From positions 744,001-808,000 of the forward strand of contig CAWDDC010000004.1 of NCBI GenBank assembly GCA_963801045.1: 64,000 bases of DNA. The letters run 5' to 3'. Below are positions 42,915 to 50,983 of this stretch, in pieces; position 1 is the first letter of the stretch; each line of letters opens with the position of its first letter. Below the pieces are notes generated by a model, which did not search any database, was not told where the DNA came from, and saw only the letters and a list, made by a program, of their open reading frames with translations. Source of the stretch: JACCWP01 sp963801045. Lineage in GTDB: Bacteria; Actinomycetota; Actinomycetes; Propionibacteriales; Nocardioidaceae. The position numbers were made by a program, and so were the translations under genes.

Positions 42915-43066
42915 TCTCGGGCAGGAGCGGGGGACCCAACGGCGGTCCCACCGTCACCGTCCGGCCCGGCCCACCTGGCCGATCCGGACTTGGGGTGAAG
43001 TCGCGCACCACGTGATTCGCGACCGGGCACCTTCTCGCCCGAACCCGACAGCTCACCTCGCAGGCG
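42915..43066 (+). promoter_or_regulatory. c-di-AMP riboswitch (ydaO/yuaA type)
   Basis: The 341-bp gap before the NlpC/P60 gene contains the conserved ydaO-type core: GGGCAGGAGCGGGGGACCCA at 42919-42938, TTGGGGTGAAG near 42991, and CCCGAACCCGACAGCTCACC near 43038 followed by TCGCAGGCG. In actinobacteria this RNA typically sits before genes for cell-wall hydrolases such as Rpf and NlpC/P60 proteins, and is turned off by c-di-AMP. Edges are approximate. The upstream part of the gap (42744-42914) shows no other feature. Confidence 0.9.
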
Positions 43067-43084
43067 TGAGAAGGAAGCCGACAC

Positions 43085-43582
43085 ATGTCTGCGCTCATCC
43101 GTGCGCAGCGCCTGCTGGTGCTGCCCCTGCTCGTCGCGTTCCTGGCCGCCGCACTGGTGGCCGCCACCTGGCTCACGGCCCCTCAGGCCGACGCGGCCAC
43201 CAAGCGCGAGAAGAAGATCCACCACGCGGTCAAGATCGCCCGGAACCAGATCGGCGACCCGTACTCCTACGGCGCCAACGGTCCCGGGGCATTCGACTGC
43301 TCCGGCCTCACGTCCTTCGCGTACAAGAAGGCTGGCCTGTACCTGCCGCGCTCCTCGGACTCGCAGTACCGGTTCCTGCGCGGCATCCGCAAGGAGAACA
43401 TGAAGCGCGGTGACCTGATCGCGTTCCACGGCGGTGGCGGTGTCTACCACGTCGGCCTGTTCGTGGGCTGGCGCGACCACCGGCGGCTCGTCCTGCATGC
43501 CCCCAACTCCGGCGAGCGGGTGCACGTCCAGAAGCTGTGGACCCGTTCCTGGTGGGCCGCGACCGCGCGCCAGAAGAACTGA
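43085..43582 (+). CDS. Secreted NlpC/P60 peptidoglycan hydrolase
   Basis: A 165-residue exported cysteine peptidase that cleaves within peptidoglycan stems. A signal peptide spans about residues 9-37. The NlpC/P60 domain follows with NQIGDPYSYGANG, the catalytic Cys in FDCSGLTSFAYKKAG, His in GVYHVGLFVGW and the third polar residue in VLHAPNSGERV. There is no extra binding domain, so this is a minimal form. The AAGGAAG ribosome site (43070-43076) comes right after the c-di-AMP riboswitch, so its expression should fall when c-di-AMP is high. Confidence 0.9.
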   Translation: MSALIRAQRLLVLPLLVAFLAAALVAATWLTAPQADAATKREKKIHHAVKIARNQIGDPYSYGANGPGAFDCSGLTSFAYKKAGLYLPRSSDSQYRFLRGIRKENMKRGDLIAFHGGGGVYHVGLFVGWRDHRRLVLHAPNSGERVHVQKLWTRSWWAATARQKN

Positions 43583-43622
43583 CCTAGTCCACTCAGGTCG
43601 ATTTGGATTCGACCGCGACACG

Positions 43623-43658
43623 ACGGAGGGCCACCGCCGGTACGGGGTGGCCCTCCGT
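43623..43658 (+). terminator. Hairpin terminator after NlpC/P60 gene
   Basis: A perfect 13-bp stem (ACGGAGGGCCACC, 43623-43635, with GGTGGCCCTCCGT, 43646-43658) and a 10-nt loop. It lies 4 bp before the next gene's first possible ATG, so that gene must use a promoter inside or beyond it or a later start. Confidence 0.75.
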
Positions 43659-43662
43659 CACC

Positions 43663-44695
43663 ATGGAGACCATGACTGACCTGCTTTCCCGGGCACACAT
43701 GCGCCGCCCGGTCGCCGTCCTGAGCACCCTCGGCCTGCTCGCCGGCCTCGCCGCCTGCGGCGGTGACGACGACAGCTCGGACGACGCCAGCGACGACCAG
43801 AGCCGTGCCGGCGGCAGCGCCGCGCTCACCTGGCCGCTCACCGGCGAACCGGTCGACGGCGACCTGCCCGACTACCCGGTGATGGCGGTCAAGATCGACA
43901 ACACCAGCGCCTCCGCTCCGCAGCTCGGGCTCGGCGATGCCGACCTGATCACGGAGGAGCTGGTCGAGGGGGGCCTGACGCGGCTGGCGATCTTCTACTA
44001 CTCGTCGCTGCCCGACGTGACCGGGCCCGGTACGGTCCATGCGGGCCAGCGACATCGGGATCGTCAAGCCGGCCGAGGCCGTGCTGGTCGCCTCCGGCGG
44101 GGCGGGCAAGACCAAGTCGCGGATCGAGGGCGCCGGCATCGAGACCTACCTCGAGGGCGCCCCGGGCTACGAGCGGGCCAGTGACCGGTCGGCTCCGTAC
44201 AACCTGATGATGAAGCTGCCCGACCTGGCTGACACCCTCGACGGGGTCGAGCCGCCGCCGCCGTACCTGCCGTTCGGCGAGAACGACATGAGCGGTGGCA
44301 AGCCGGCGCCCGCGTTCGACGTGGCGTTCTCAGGCGGACAGCCCACGTCCTGGAAGTACGAGCAGGGCACCGGCTACACCCGCCCCGGTAGCAACGCCGA
44401 CCCGGATGACGACTTCGTGGCCGACAACGTGCTGGTGCTGCGGGTCAAGATCGGCGACGCCGGCTACAAGGACCCCGCCGGCAACCCGGTGCCGGAGACG
44501 ATCTACGAGGGCACCGGCGACGCGATGCTCTTCCACGACGGCAAGGTCGTCGAGGGCACGTGGTCCAAGGACGAGCTGAAGTCGCCGCTCACGCTCAAGA
44601 CCGCGTCCGGTGACGAGCTGACCGTGCCCGTGGGGCGCACCTGGATCGAGCTGGTCCCGGCTGACGGCGGCTCGGTGACGATCAAGAAGAAGTAG
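43663..44695 (+). pseudogene. DUF3048-domain lipoprotein, frameshifted
   Basis: A predicted lipoprotein with lipobox LLAGLAAC followed by an Asp/Ser-rich linker (GGDDDSSDDASDD), then a DUF3048 (YerB-like) domain: YPVMAVKIDNTSASAPQLGL, DADLITEELVEGGLTRL and, in the next frame, VRSMRASDIGIVKPAEAVLV to the end. The frame changes within GGGCCCGG at about 44026-44028; removing one C restores VTGPVRSMRASD, the normal family sequence. The C-terminal DUF3048_C part is intact (WIELVPADGG). Function of the family is unknown. Start is uncertain (ATG 43663 or 43672). Its end overlaps the converging TetR gene by 14 bp. Confidence 0.8.
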
Positions 44696-45377
44696 CGGGG
44701 CGGGCGCCGAGCAGTGCCGCCGCGTCGGTGAGCTCGCCGCCCGAGTCCGCCAGCCGGCGCAGGCCGGCGAGCAGCGCGCCCAGCACGACGGCGATGCGTT
44801 CGCCGGCCTCGCCGGCGTCGTCGGCCTCGGCGATCGCCTGGCCCCCAGCGCTCAGCGCCCCGAAGAACACCTGGGCGAACGCGTCCAGCAGCCCCTCGTC
44901 GACGGTGTGCCCCGCGAGCAGGTCCTCGGCCACGCCGCGGATCAGCCCCATGGTGGAGCGCTGCTCGGTCTCCCGCCAGACCTCGACCCCCAGCGCCACC
45001 GGGCCCTCCTGCAGCACGATCCGGCGGTAGGCCGGCTGCTGGCAGGCCGCGAGGAAGCCTCGCACCCCGGCCTGCGCGCGGTCCCAGGCGTCCGGCTCCT
45101 CGGCCATCCGGCCCTGGATCTCGGCGATCGCCCGGCTCTCGGTCCGGCTGAACACGGCGTGGAACAGGTCCTGCTTGCCGGAGAAGTGGTGGTACAGCGC
45201 ACCTTTCGTCACGTCCGCCCGGGCGACCACCTCGTCCAGGCTGGTGCCGGCGTAGCCGCGGTCGGCGAACAGGGTGGCGGCCTGGTCGATCAGGCTCTGC
45301 CGCGTGGTCTCCGAGAACTGACGACGGGTCGAGGATCCGTGCTCCTCAGACCGGCGCGTCCGGGTACTCCGCGTCAT
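44682..45377 (-). CDS. TetR-family transcriptional regulator
   Basis: A 231-residue repressor. The helix-turn-helix domain covers about residues 25-75 (SLIDQAATLFADRGYAGTSL, DVTKGALYHHFSGKQDLFHA). The ligand-binding part is helical and ends in GELTDAAALLGARPA. It is divergent from the malic enzyme gene (75 bp apart) and may regulate it or itself; no clear operator palindrome was identified. Confidence 0.92.
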   Translation of the reverse strand: MTRSTRTRRSEEHGSSTRRQFSETTRQSLIDQAATLFADRGYAGTSLDEVVARADVTKGALYHHFSGKQDLFHAVFSRTESRAIAEIQGRMAEEPDAWDRAQAGVRGFLAACQQPAYRRIVLQEGPVALGVEVWRETEQRSTMGLIRGVAEDLLAGHTVDEGLLDAFAQVFFGALSAGGQAIAEADDAGEAGERIAVVLGALLAGLRRLADSGGELTDAAALLGARPATSS

Positions 45378-45452
45378 GGCGACACCCTACGCACCAGGGT
45401 GCGACGGGCGTCACGTCGCACCACCCGCCACGTGGCATGACAGCATGACGGC

Positions 45453-46874
45453 GTGGTCGCGACCCCCAGCATCTCGTACTCGATCACGGTCCGGCTCGAG
45501 CTCCCGTCCGCGGGTTCCGGAGTCGGCCAGCTGACCGCCGCCGTCGAGAAGGCGGGTGGCATGGTCACCGCCCTCGACGTCACCGCTTCCGGTGCCGAGC
45601 GGCTGCGGATGGACGTCACCTGCGCGGCGTCGTCCACCGAGCACGCCGAGCTGATCGTGGCCGCGCTCGAGGCGCTCCCCGGCATCACCGTGCACAAGGT
45701 GTCGGACCGTACGTTCCTCATGCACCTCGGCGGGGTGATCGAGATGCAGTCGAAGCACCCGATCCGCAACCGCGACGACCTGTCCCTGGTCTACACCCCC
45801 GGCGTCGCCAGGATCTGCCGCGCGATCGTCGACAACCCCGAGGACGCGCGCCGGCTCACCACCAAGCGCAACGCCATCGCGGTCGTCACCGACGGCTCGG
45901 CGGTGCTGGGACTCGGCAACATCGGCGCGTCCGCGGCGCTCCCGGTGATGGAGGGCAAGGCCGCGCTGTTCAAGCGCTTCGCGGACATCGACGCGTGGCC
46001 GCTGTGCCTGGACACCCAGGACGCCGACGAGATCGTGCGCACGGTCGTCGCGATCGCCCCCGGCTTTGCCGGGATCAACCTGGAGGACATCGGCGCGCCC
46101 CGCTGCTTCGAGATCGAGCAGCGGCTGCGTACGGCGCTCGACATCCCGGTCTTCCACGACGACCAGCACGGCACCGCGATCGTGGTGCTCGCGGCGCTGA
46201 CCAACGCGCTGCGCGTCGTCGGCAAGCAGCTGCCGGACGCGCGCGTCGTGCTGTCCGGAGCCGGCGCCGCCGGCACCGCGATCCTCAAGCTGCTGCTGCA
46301 CGCGGGTGCCGGCGACGGTGCGGGCAGCGTGCTCGTCGTCGACATCGACGGGGTCGTGCACCGCGGCCGTGACGGCATGGGCTCGCAGCTGTCCTGGATT
46401 GCCGAGAACACCAACGACGACGCGCTGGGCGGAGACCTGCGCGGCGCCCTGCGTGACGCCGACGTGTTCATCGGGGTGTCCGCACCGAACCTGCTGGACG
46501 CCGACGACGTCGCGACGATGGCGACCGACCCGGTGGTCTTCGCGCTGGCCAACCCGGACCCCGAGATCGACCCGGTCGAGGCGCGGCGCCACGCGGCCGT
46601 CGTCGCGACCGGCCGGTCGGACCACCCGAACCAGATCAACAACGTGCTGGCTTTCCCCGGCGTCTTCCGCGGTCTGCTGGACGCGCAGAGCAGGACGATC
46701 ACGGAGGACGTGCTGCAGGCGGCGGCGCACGCCATCGCCTCGGTGGTCAGCGACAGCGAGCTGAACGCGAGCTACGTCATCCCGAGCGTCTTCCACCCCG
46801 ACGTGCACGACCGGGTGGCCGCGGCCGTCCGCGACGCGGGGCGCTCTGCCGTGCGCGCTGGCGGGAACGCCTGA
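45453..46874 (+). CDS. NAD(P)-dependent malic enzyme with N-terminal ACT domain
   Basis: Converts malate to pyruvate and CO2 with reduction of NAD(P). Of the 473 residues, about 1-80 form an ACT regulatory domain (SITVRLELPSAGSGVGQLTA). The malic-enzyme core then begins at LSLVYTPGVARICRAI, with the metal/substrate segment INLEDIGAPRCFEIEQ, FHDDQHGTAIVVLAALTNAL, the Rossmann loop VVLSGAGAAGTAILKLLLHA and SDHPNQINNVLAFPGVFRG. An ACT domain suggests allosteric control by an amino acid. It starts with GTG at 45453. Confidence 0.93.
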   Translation: MVATPSISYSITVRLELPSAGSGVGQLTAAVEKAGGMVTALDVTASGAERLRMDVTCAASSTEHAELIVAALEALPGITVHKVSDRTFLMHLGGVIEMQSKHPIRNRDDLSLVYTPGVARICRAIVDNPEDARRLTTKRNAIAVVTDGSAVLGLGNIGASAALPVMEGKAALFKRFADIDAWPLCLDTQDADEIVRTVVAIAPGFAGINLEDIGAPRCFEIEQRLRTALDIPVFHDDQHGTAIVVLAALTNALRVVGKQLPDARVVLSGAGAAGTAILKLLLHAGAGDGAGSVLVVDIDGVVHRGRDGMGSQLSWIAENTNDDALGGDLRGALRDADVFIGVSAPNLLDADDVATMATDPVVFALANPDPEIDPVEARRHAAVVATGRSDHPNQINNVLAFPGVFRGLLDAQSRTITEDVLQAAAHAIASVVSDSELNASYVIPSVFHPDVHDRVAAAVRDAGRSAVRAGGNA

Positions 46875-46882
46875 GCGACGCC

Positions 46883-47452
46883 ATGGTCGACGTGCCCCAG
46901 TGGTGGACCGGCCAGCTGCTGGTGGCGAGCCCGAGCCTGGCCGACCCCAACTTCGCCCGCAGCGTGGTGCTGGTGCTCGACCACGACGACGACGGCGCGC
47001 TCGGCGTGACGCTCGACCGGCCGTCGGAGCTGGCGGTGGCCGATGTGCTGCCCGGCTGGGCGGAGGTGGTGAGTGCGCCGGCGCAGCTGTTCGCCGGCGG
47101 CCCGGTCTCCACCGGGTCGGCGCTGGGGGTGGCCCGGCTCGCCGCCGAGACGGAGAACGCACCGCTGGGGTGGCGTCGCGTCTTCGGCGACACCGGCCTG
47201 CTCGACCTCGACACCCCGGTCGAGGTGCTGTCCGGTGCGCTGGACGGGCTGCGCATCTTCGCCGGCTACAGCGGGTGGGCGGCCGGCCAGCTGGAGGCGG
47301 AGGTGGAGGAGGGGTCCTGGCTGGTCCTGCCGGCCCGCCCCGGCGACCTGGTCACCTCCGTGCCTGAGGAGCTGTGGGCCGAGGTGCTGCGTCGCCAGCG
47401 GGGACGCACGGCGCTGTTGGCGACCTTCCCGACCGACCCGATGCAGAACTGA
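46883..47452 (+). CDS. YqgE/AlgH family protein
   Basis: A 189-residue UPF0301 protein. TGQLLVASPSLADPNFARSV, LVLDHDDDGALGVTLDRP and LRIFAGYSGWAAGQLEAEVE are the family signatures. The function of the family is not established; AlgH in Pseudomonas affects alginate transcription. It starts 8 bp after the malic enzyme stop, so likely in the same operon. Confidence 0.93.
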   Translation: MVDVPQWWTGQLLVASPSLADPNFARSVVLVLDHDDDGALGVTLDRPSELAVADVLPGWAEVVSAPAQLFAGGPVSTGSALGVARLAAETENAPLGWRRVFGDTGLLDLDTPVEVLSGALDGLRIFAGYSGWAAGQLEAEVEEGSWLVLPARPGDLVTSVPEELWAEVLRRQRGRTALLATFPTDPMQN

Positions 47453-47499
47453 CCGTCCTCGAGTGTCGGGGTTGGTTCGCATCTGCTTGACTACCGACC

Positions 47500-47772
47500 G
47501 TGAGTGTCCAGCCCAGCCCCGGCGTACAGACAGTCGAGGACGTACGGACCCGGCCCACCACGGAAGACGGCGACCACGAGCGGTTCTCGCACTACGTGCC
47601 CAAGGACAAGCTGACGGCCGCGATGGTCGAGGGCACACCGGTGGTGGCGCTGTGCGGCAAGGTGTGGGTGCCCAGTCGCGACCCACAGCGGTTCCCGGTC
47701 TGCCCGGAGTGCAAGGAGATCTGGGAGTCCATGCGCCCCGGCGACGACGGCGCGGGCGACGACCAGCAGTAG
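47500..47772 (+). CDS. DUF3039-domain protein
   Basis: A 90-residue actinobacterial protein of unknown function. The conserved core is RFSHYVPKDKLTAAMVEG followed by VVALCGKVWVPSRDPQRFPV and CPECKEIWE. Three cysteines (LCGK and CPEC) may bind zinc. GTG start at 47500. Follows the YqgE gene by 47 bp. Confidence 0.87.
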   Translation: MSVQPSPGVQTVEDVRTRPTTEDGDHERFSHYVPKDKLTAAMVEGTPVVALCGKVWVPSRDPQRFPVCPECKEIWESMRPGDDGAGDDQQ

Positions 47773-47850
47773 CGGGGCGAAAACGGGGACTCACGCAGCG
47801 GACTGGCGGCGCAAGGGCTGCCGGCTGCAGCCACAGAAGGGGAGATCTGA

Positions 47851-48840
47851 ATGAGCAGAGGGACCGGAACGCGGGCAAAGAAGCTTCGCGCCCTCGTCGT
47901 CGGCGGCGTCGGGGCTATCGCCCTGGTGGCCTCGACGGCGCCCGGCACCACGACTGCGTCGGCGGCGCCAGCGCCCGACCAGCGGGACGCCAAGTGCGTC
48001 AAGCGCCACGACAGCAGCGCCGCCCGGATGGCGGGGGGTCACGGTCAGGCCGCGGACCCGAACTCACTGACGCGCCGGCAGGCCGCAGCGCTGAACAGTG
48101 AGTACCGCGCGGCGGTCCGGCAGCTGCCGGCCGGCGTGCGCGCCGACAAGCCGCGCTTCATCAACATCGACGTCTACGTCCACGTGATCAAGGGCAGGGA
48201 CGACAAGGGCGCCGTGCGCAACCGGGCGCTGCGCAAGCAGGTCGAGGTCCTGAACGACTCCTACGCCGGTCGGACCGGACCGCACGCGCACAGCACGCCG
48301 TTCCGGTTCCGGCTCCGCGGCATCGACCGGACCACCAACCCGGCGTGGTACCGGCACTTCCCCGGCTCCAAGGCCGAGAAGAACATGAAGCGCGCGCTGC
48401 GGGTCGGTGACGCCCGCACGCTGAACCTGTACACCGCCAAGCCGCGCCCGCAGGACCTGCTCGGCTACGCCACCTGGCCGCAGGACTACGCGAACAAGCC
48501 GAGGCTCGACGGCGTCGTCGTGCTGACCGAGAGCCTGCCCGGCGGCAGCGAGGCCCCGTACAACAAGGGTGACACCGGGACGCACGAGGTCGGCCACTGG
48601 CTCGGGCTCTACCACACCTTCCAGGGCGGTTGCGGGGTCAAGAACGACTACGTGACCGACACCGCGAAGGAGCAGTCGCCGGCGTTCGGCTGCCCCGAGG
48701 GCAGGGACACGTGCCCGGCTCCTCGCCGCGACCCGATCCACAACTTCATGGACTACACGGTGGACAACTGCATGTACCTGTTCACCAAGGGCCAGGCCAA
48801 CCGGATGCGGCTGACGTTCCAGGCGTTCCGCAACAACTGA
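47851..48840 (+). CDS. Secreted zinc metalloprotease (pappalysin/cytophagalysin, M43-like)
   Basis: A 329-residue exported protease. A signal peptide covers about residues 1-37, with a propeptide-like stretch to about 95. The zinc site THEVGHWLGLYHTF is a full HExxHxxGxxH metzincin motif, and the Met-turn is in NFMDYTVDNCMYLFTKGQ. Four or more cysteines around the site (GGCGVKNDY, FGCPEGRDTCPAP, NCM) indicate disulfides. The C-terminal QANRMRLTFQAFRNN matches the family ending. A GGGGAGATCTG ribosome site precedes the ATG. Confidence 0.9.
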   Translation: MSRGTGTRAKKLRALVVGGVGAIALVASTAPGTTTASAAPAPDQRDAKCVKRHDSSAARMAGGHGQAADPNSLTRRQAAALNSEYRAAVRQLPAGVRADKPRFINIDVYVHVIKGRDDKGAVRNRALRKQVEVLNDSYAGRTGPHAHSTPFRFRLRGIDRTTNPAWYRHFPGSKAEKNMKRALRVGDARTLNLYTAKPRPQDLLGYATWPQDYANKPRLDGVVVLTESLPGGSEAPYNKGDTGTHEVGHWLGLYHTFQGGCGVKNDYVTDTAKEQSPAFGCPEGRDTCPAPRRDPIHNFMDYTVDNCMYLFTKGQANRMRLTFQAFRNN

Positions 48841-48847
48841 GTCCCTT

Positions 48848-48869
48848 CCTGACAGCCGTGGCTGTCAGG
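48848..48869 (+). promoter_or_regulatory. 22-bp palindrome upstream of MFS gene (operator or terminator)
   Basis: CCTGACAGCC-GT-GGCTGTCAGG, a perfect 10-bp inverted repeat with 2-bp centre, 20 bp before the MFS start codon. It could terminate the protease gene, or act as a dimeric-repressor operator for the transporter. The short centre favours DNA-level recognition slightly. Confidence 0.5.
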
Positions 48870-48889
48870 GCCACGGTTACCGTGTGGTC

Positions 48890-50392
48890 ATGACGTCGAC
48901 GCCCGGTCCCGCTCCTGGGGCCGGGCGTCGACGCGTGTTCCGGCGCCCTCGTCGTCCTGACCCCGAGGGGCCGTGGTCGAGCACCCGGTGGCGCACCACG
49001 ACCGGCGTCGTCGCGCTGGTCTCGCTGGTGGCGTTCGAGGCGATGGCCGTGGCCACCGCGATGCCGATCGCGGCCCGGGAGCTGTCCGGGCTGGGGCTGT
49101 ACGCGTGGTCGTTCACCGGGTTCCTCGTCACCAGCCTGTTCTCGACGGCGGTCGCCGGGCAGATCTGTGACCAGCGCGGTCCCCGGCTGCCGTTCGCCGC
49201 CGGTGTCGGGCTGTTCGCCGTGGGGCTGGCGATCGCGGGGGCGGCTCAGGAGATGGTGCCGTTCGTGCTCGGGCGGCTCGTCCAGGGTCTCGGCGCGGGC
49301 GCGATCATCGTCGCCGTCTACGTGCTGGTGGGCCTCGCCTACCCCGACCGGCTGCGACCGCGGATCTTCTCGTACCTGTCCGCAGCCTGGGTGCTGCCGG
49401 CCGTGATCGGCCCGCTGGTCGCCGGAACGCTGGCGGAGAACGCCTCCTGGCGGCTGGTGTTCGTCGGGCTGCTGCCGCTGGTGGTCGCCCCGGTGCTGCT
49501 GCTGTGGCCGCGGCTGCCCGGCCGCCCGGTGGCCGGCGGCTCCGCCGTCACGGGACCGCGGCGGATGGTGGTGGCGTTCGTGCTGGCCGCCGGCGCCGCC
49601 ATGGTGCAGCTCGGCGGGCAGCGGGTCGAGCACGGCCGGGTGGTGACCGGGGTCGTCGTGGGCGTCCTCGGGCTGGCGGGGGTCGTGGCCGCCGCCCGCG
49701 AGCTGTTCCCGCCCGGCACCGGCCGGCTGCGCCGTGGGCTGCCGTCGGTGGTGGCGCTGCGCGGTGTCCAGGCGGGGGCGTTCTTCGGCGTCGAGGCGTT
49801 CCTGCCGCTGATGCTGGTCGAGCACCGCGGCCTGTCGGCGACAGCGGCCGGCGCAGTGCTGACCGGTGCGGCTCTCGGCTGGTCGGGGGGCTCGTGGTGG
49901 CAGGGCCGGCCCGGTCTGCGACTCGAACGCGGGCGGCTGGCGCTGGTCGGCGCGTGCGCCGTGCTGGTGGGTCTCGCCGTCGCGTCGACGGCCGTGATCA
50001 CCGACCCGCCCGTACCCGTGCTCGTCGCCGCCCTCGGGTGGATCGTCGCCGGCTCGGGCATGGGCGTGACGTTCTCCACCCTGTCCGTGCTGCTGTTCCG
50101 GCTCTCGCCGGAGGCCGAGCAGGGCCGCAACTCCGCGGCCCTGCAGATGTCCGACGCCCTCGGCTGCGTGCTCACCGTCGGCGCCGCCGGCGTGGCCTAC
50201 GCCGCGCTGCGCGACCAGGGCGGCTGGGCGTTCGCCGCCGTCTTCGCCGGCATGGTCGCCGTGCAGCTGTTCGGCGTCCTGGTGTCCGCCCGCGTCGCCC
50301 CGGCCGGGGCTGAGGCCTCTGGAAACCAGATGGGCACCTCAGACGCCGAGGTGGGCGAGGACGGCGAGGACGCGGACGTTGTCGTCGGCTGA
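48890..50392 (+). CDS. MFS transporter (drug:H+ antiporter, 14-TM-like)
   Basis: A 500-residue membrane exporter. Hydrophobic helices are spread from about residue 35 to 470. Motif A-like AGQICDQRGPRLPFAAG follows helix 2, GRLVQGLGAGAIIVAVYVL is motif B, and AWVLPAVIGPLVAGTLAENA is antiporter motif C, which marks efflux pumps. Substrate unknown. Its 3' end overlaps the convergent LuxR-type regulator gene by about 54 bp. ATG 48890 is chosen over in-frame GTG 48884. Confidence 0.88.
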   Translation: MTSTPGPAPGAGRRRVFRRPRRPDPEGPWSSTRWRTTTGVVALVSLVAFEAMAVATAMPIAARELSGLGLYAWSFTGFLVTSLFSTAVAGQICDQRGPRLPFAAGVGLFAVGLAIAGAAQEMVPFVLGRLVQGLGAGAIIVAVYVLVGLAYPDRLRPRIFSYLSAAWVLPAVIGPLVAGTLAENASWRLVFVGLLPLVVAPVLLLWPRLPGRPVAGGSAVTGPRRMVVAFVLAAGAAMVQLGGQRVEHGRVVTGVVVGVLGLAGVVAAARELFPPGTGRLRRGLPSVVALRGVQAGAFFGVEAFLPLMLVEHRGLSATAAGAVLTGAALGWSGGSWWQGRPGLRLERGRLALVGACAVLVGLAVASTAVITDPPVPVLVAALGWIVAGSGMGVTFSTLSVLLFRLSPEAEQGRNSAALQMSDALGCVLTVGAAGVAYAALRDQGGWAFAAVFAGMVAVQLFGVLVSARVAPAGAEASGNQMGTSDAEVGEDGEDADVVVG

Positions 50393-50983
50393 GCCGGCCA
50401 GGCCGAGCTTGGCGAAGATGTTGTTGCTGTGCTTGCTGATGGCCTTCTCGGTGACGAAGAGCCGGGCCGCGATGGCCGCGTTCGACCGGCCCTCGGCCAT
50501 CAGCCCCAGCACCTCCCGCTCGCGCGCGGTGAGCCGGGCGAGCGGTGCGTCCGCCTCCTGCCGGGACAGCAGGGTCGACACCACCTCGGGGTCGAGTACG
50601 GTGCCGCCGCCGGCCACCTGGCGCACCGCGTCGACGAACCGGGTGACGTCGGCGATCCGGTCCTTCAGCAGGTAGCCGACCGCACCCTCGCGGCTGCTCA
50701 GCAGCTCGCGGGCGTACAGCTGCTCGACGTACTGCGAGAGCACCAGCACCGGCAGACCGGGCTGCTCGACCCGGGCCTCGATGGCGGCCCGGAGCCCCTC
50801 GTCGGTGAACGTCGGCGGCAGCCGCACGTCGACGACCGCGATGTCGGGCCGCTGCTCGCGCAGCGCGCGGACGAGCGACGGCGCGTTGTCGACCGCCGCG
50901 ACCACCGCGAGGTCGTGCGCCTCCAGCAGCCGGGTCAGGCCGTCCCGGAGGAGGGCGAGGTCCTCGGCGATGACAACTCGCAC
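50339..50983 (-). CDS. NarL/LuxR-family response regulator
   Basis: A 214-residue regulator. The receiver domain has VVIAEDLALLRDGLTRLLEA, phosphoacceptor Asp in DIAVVDVRLPPTFTDEG and the Lys in AVGYLLKDRI. The LuxR-type helix-turn-helix is LTAREREVLGLMAEGRSNAA to EKAISKHSNNIFAKLGL. It starts (GTG 50983, with GGAGG site) inside the 3' end of the kinase gene, overlapping by 49 bp, so they are cotranslated partners. MMPL transporter lies divergently beyond the kinase and may be their target. Confidence 0.93.
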   Translation of the reverse strand: MRVVIAEDLALLRDGLTRLLEAHDLAVVAAVDNAPSLVRALREQRPDIAVVDVRLPPTFTDEGLRAAIEARVEQPGLPVLVLSQYVEQLYARELLSSREGAVGYLLKDRIADVTRFVDAVRQVAGGGTVLDPEVVSTLLSRQEADAPLARLTAREREVLGLMAEGRSNAAIAARLFVTEKAISKHSNNIFAKLGLAGSADDNVRVLAVLAHLGV

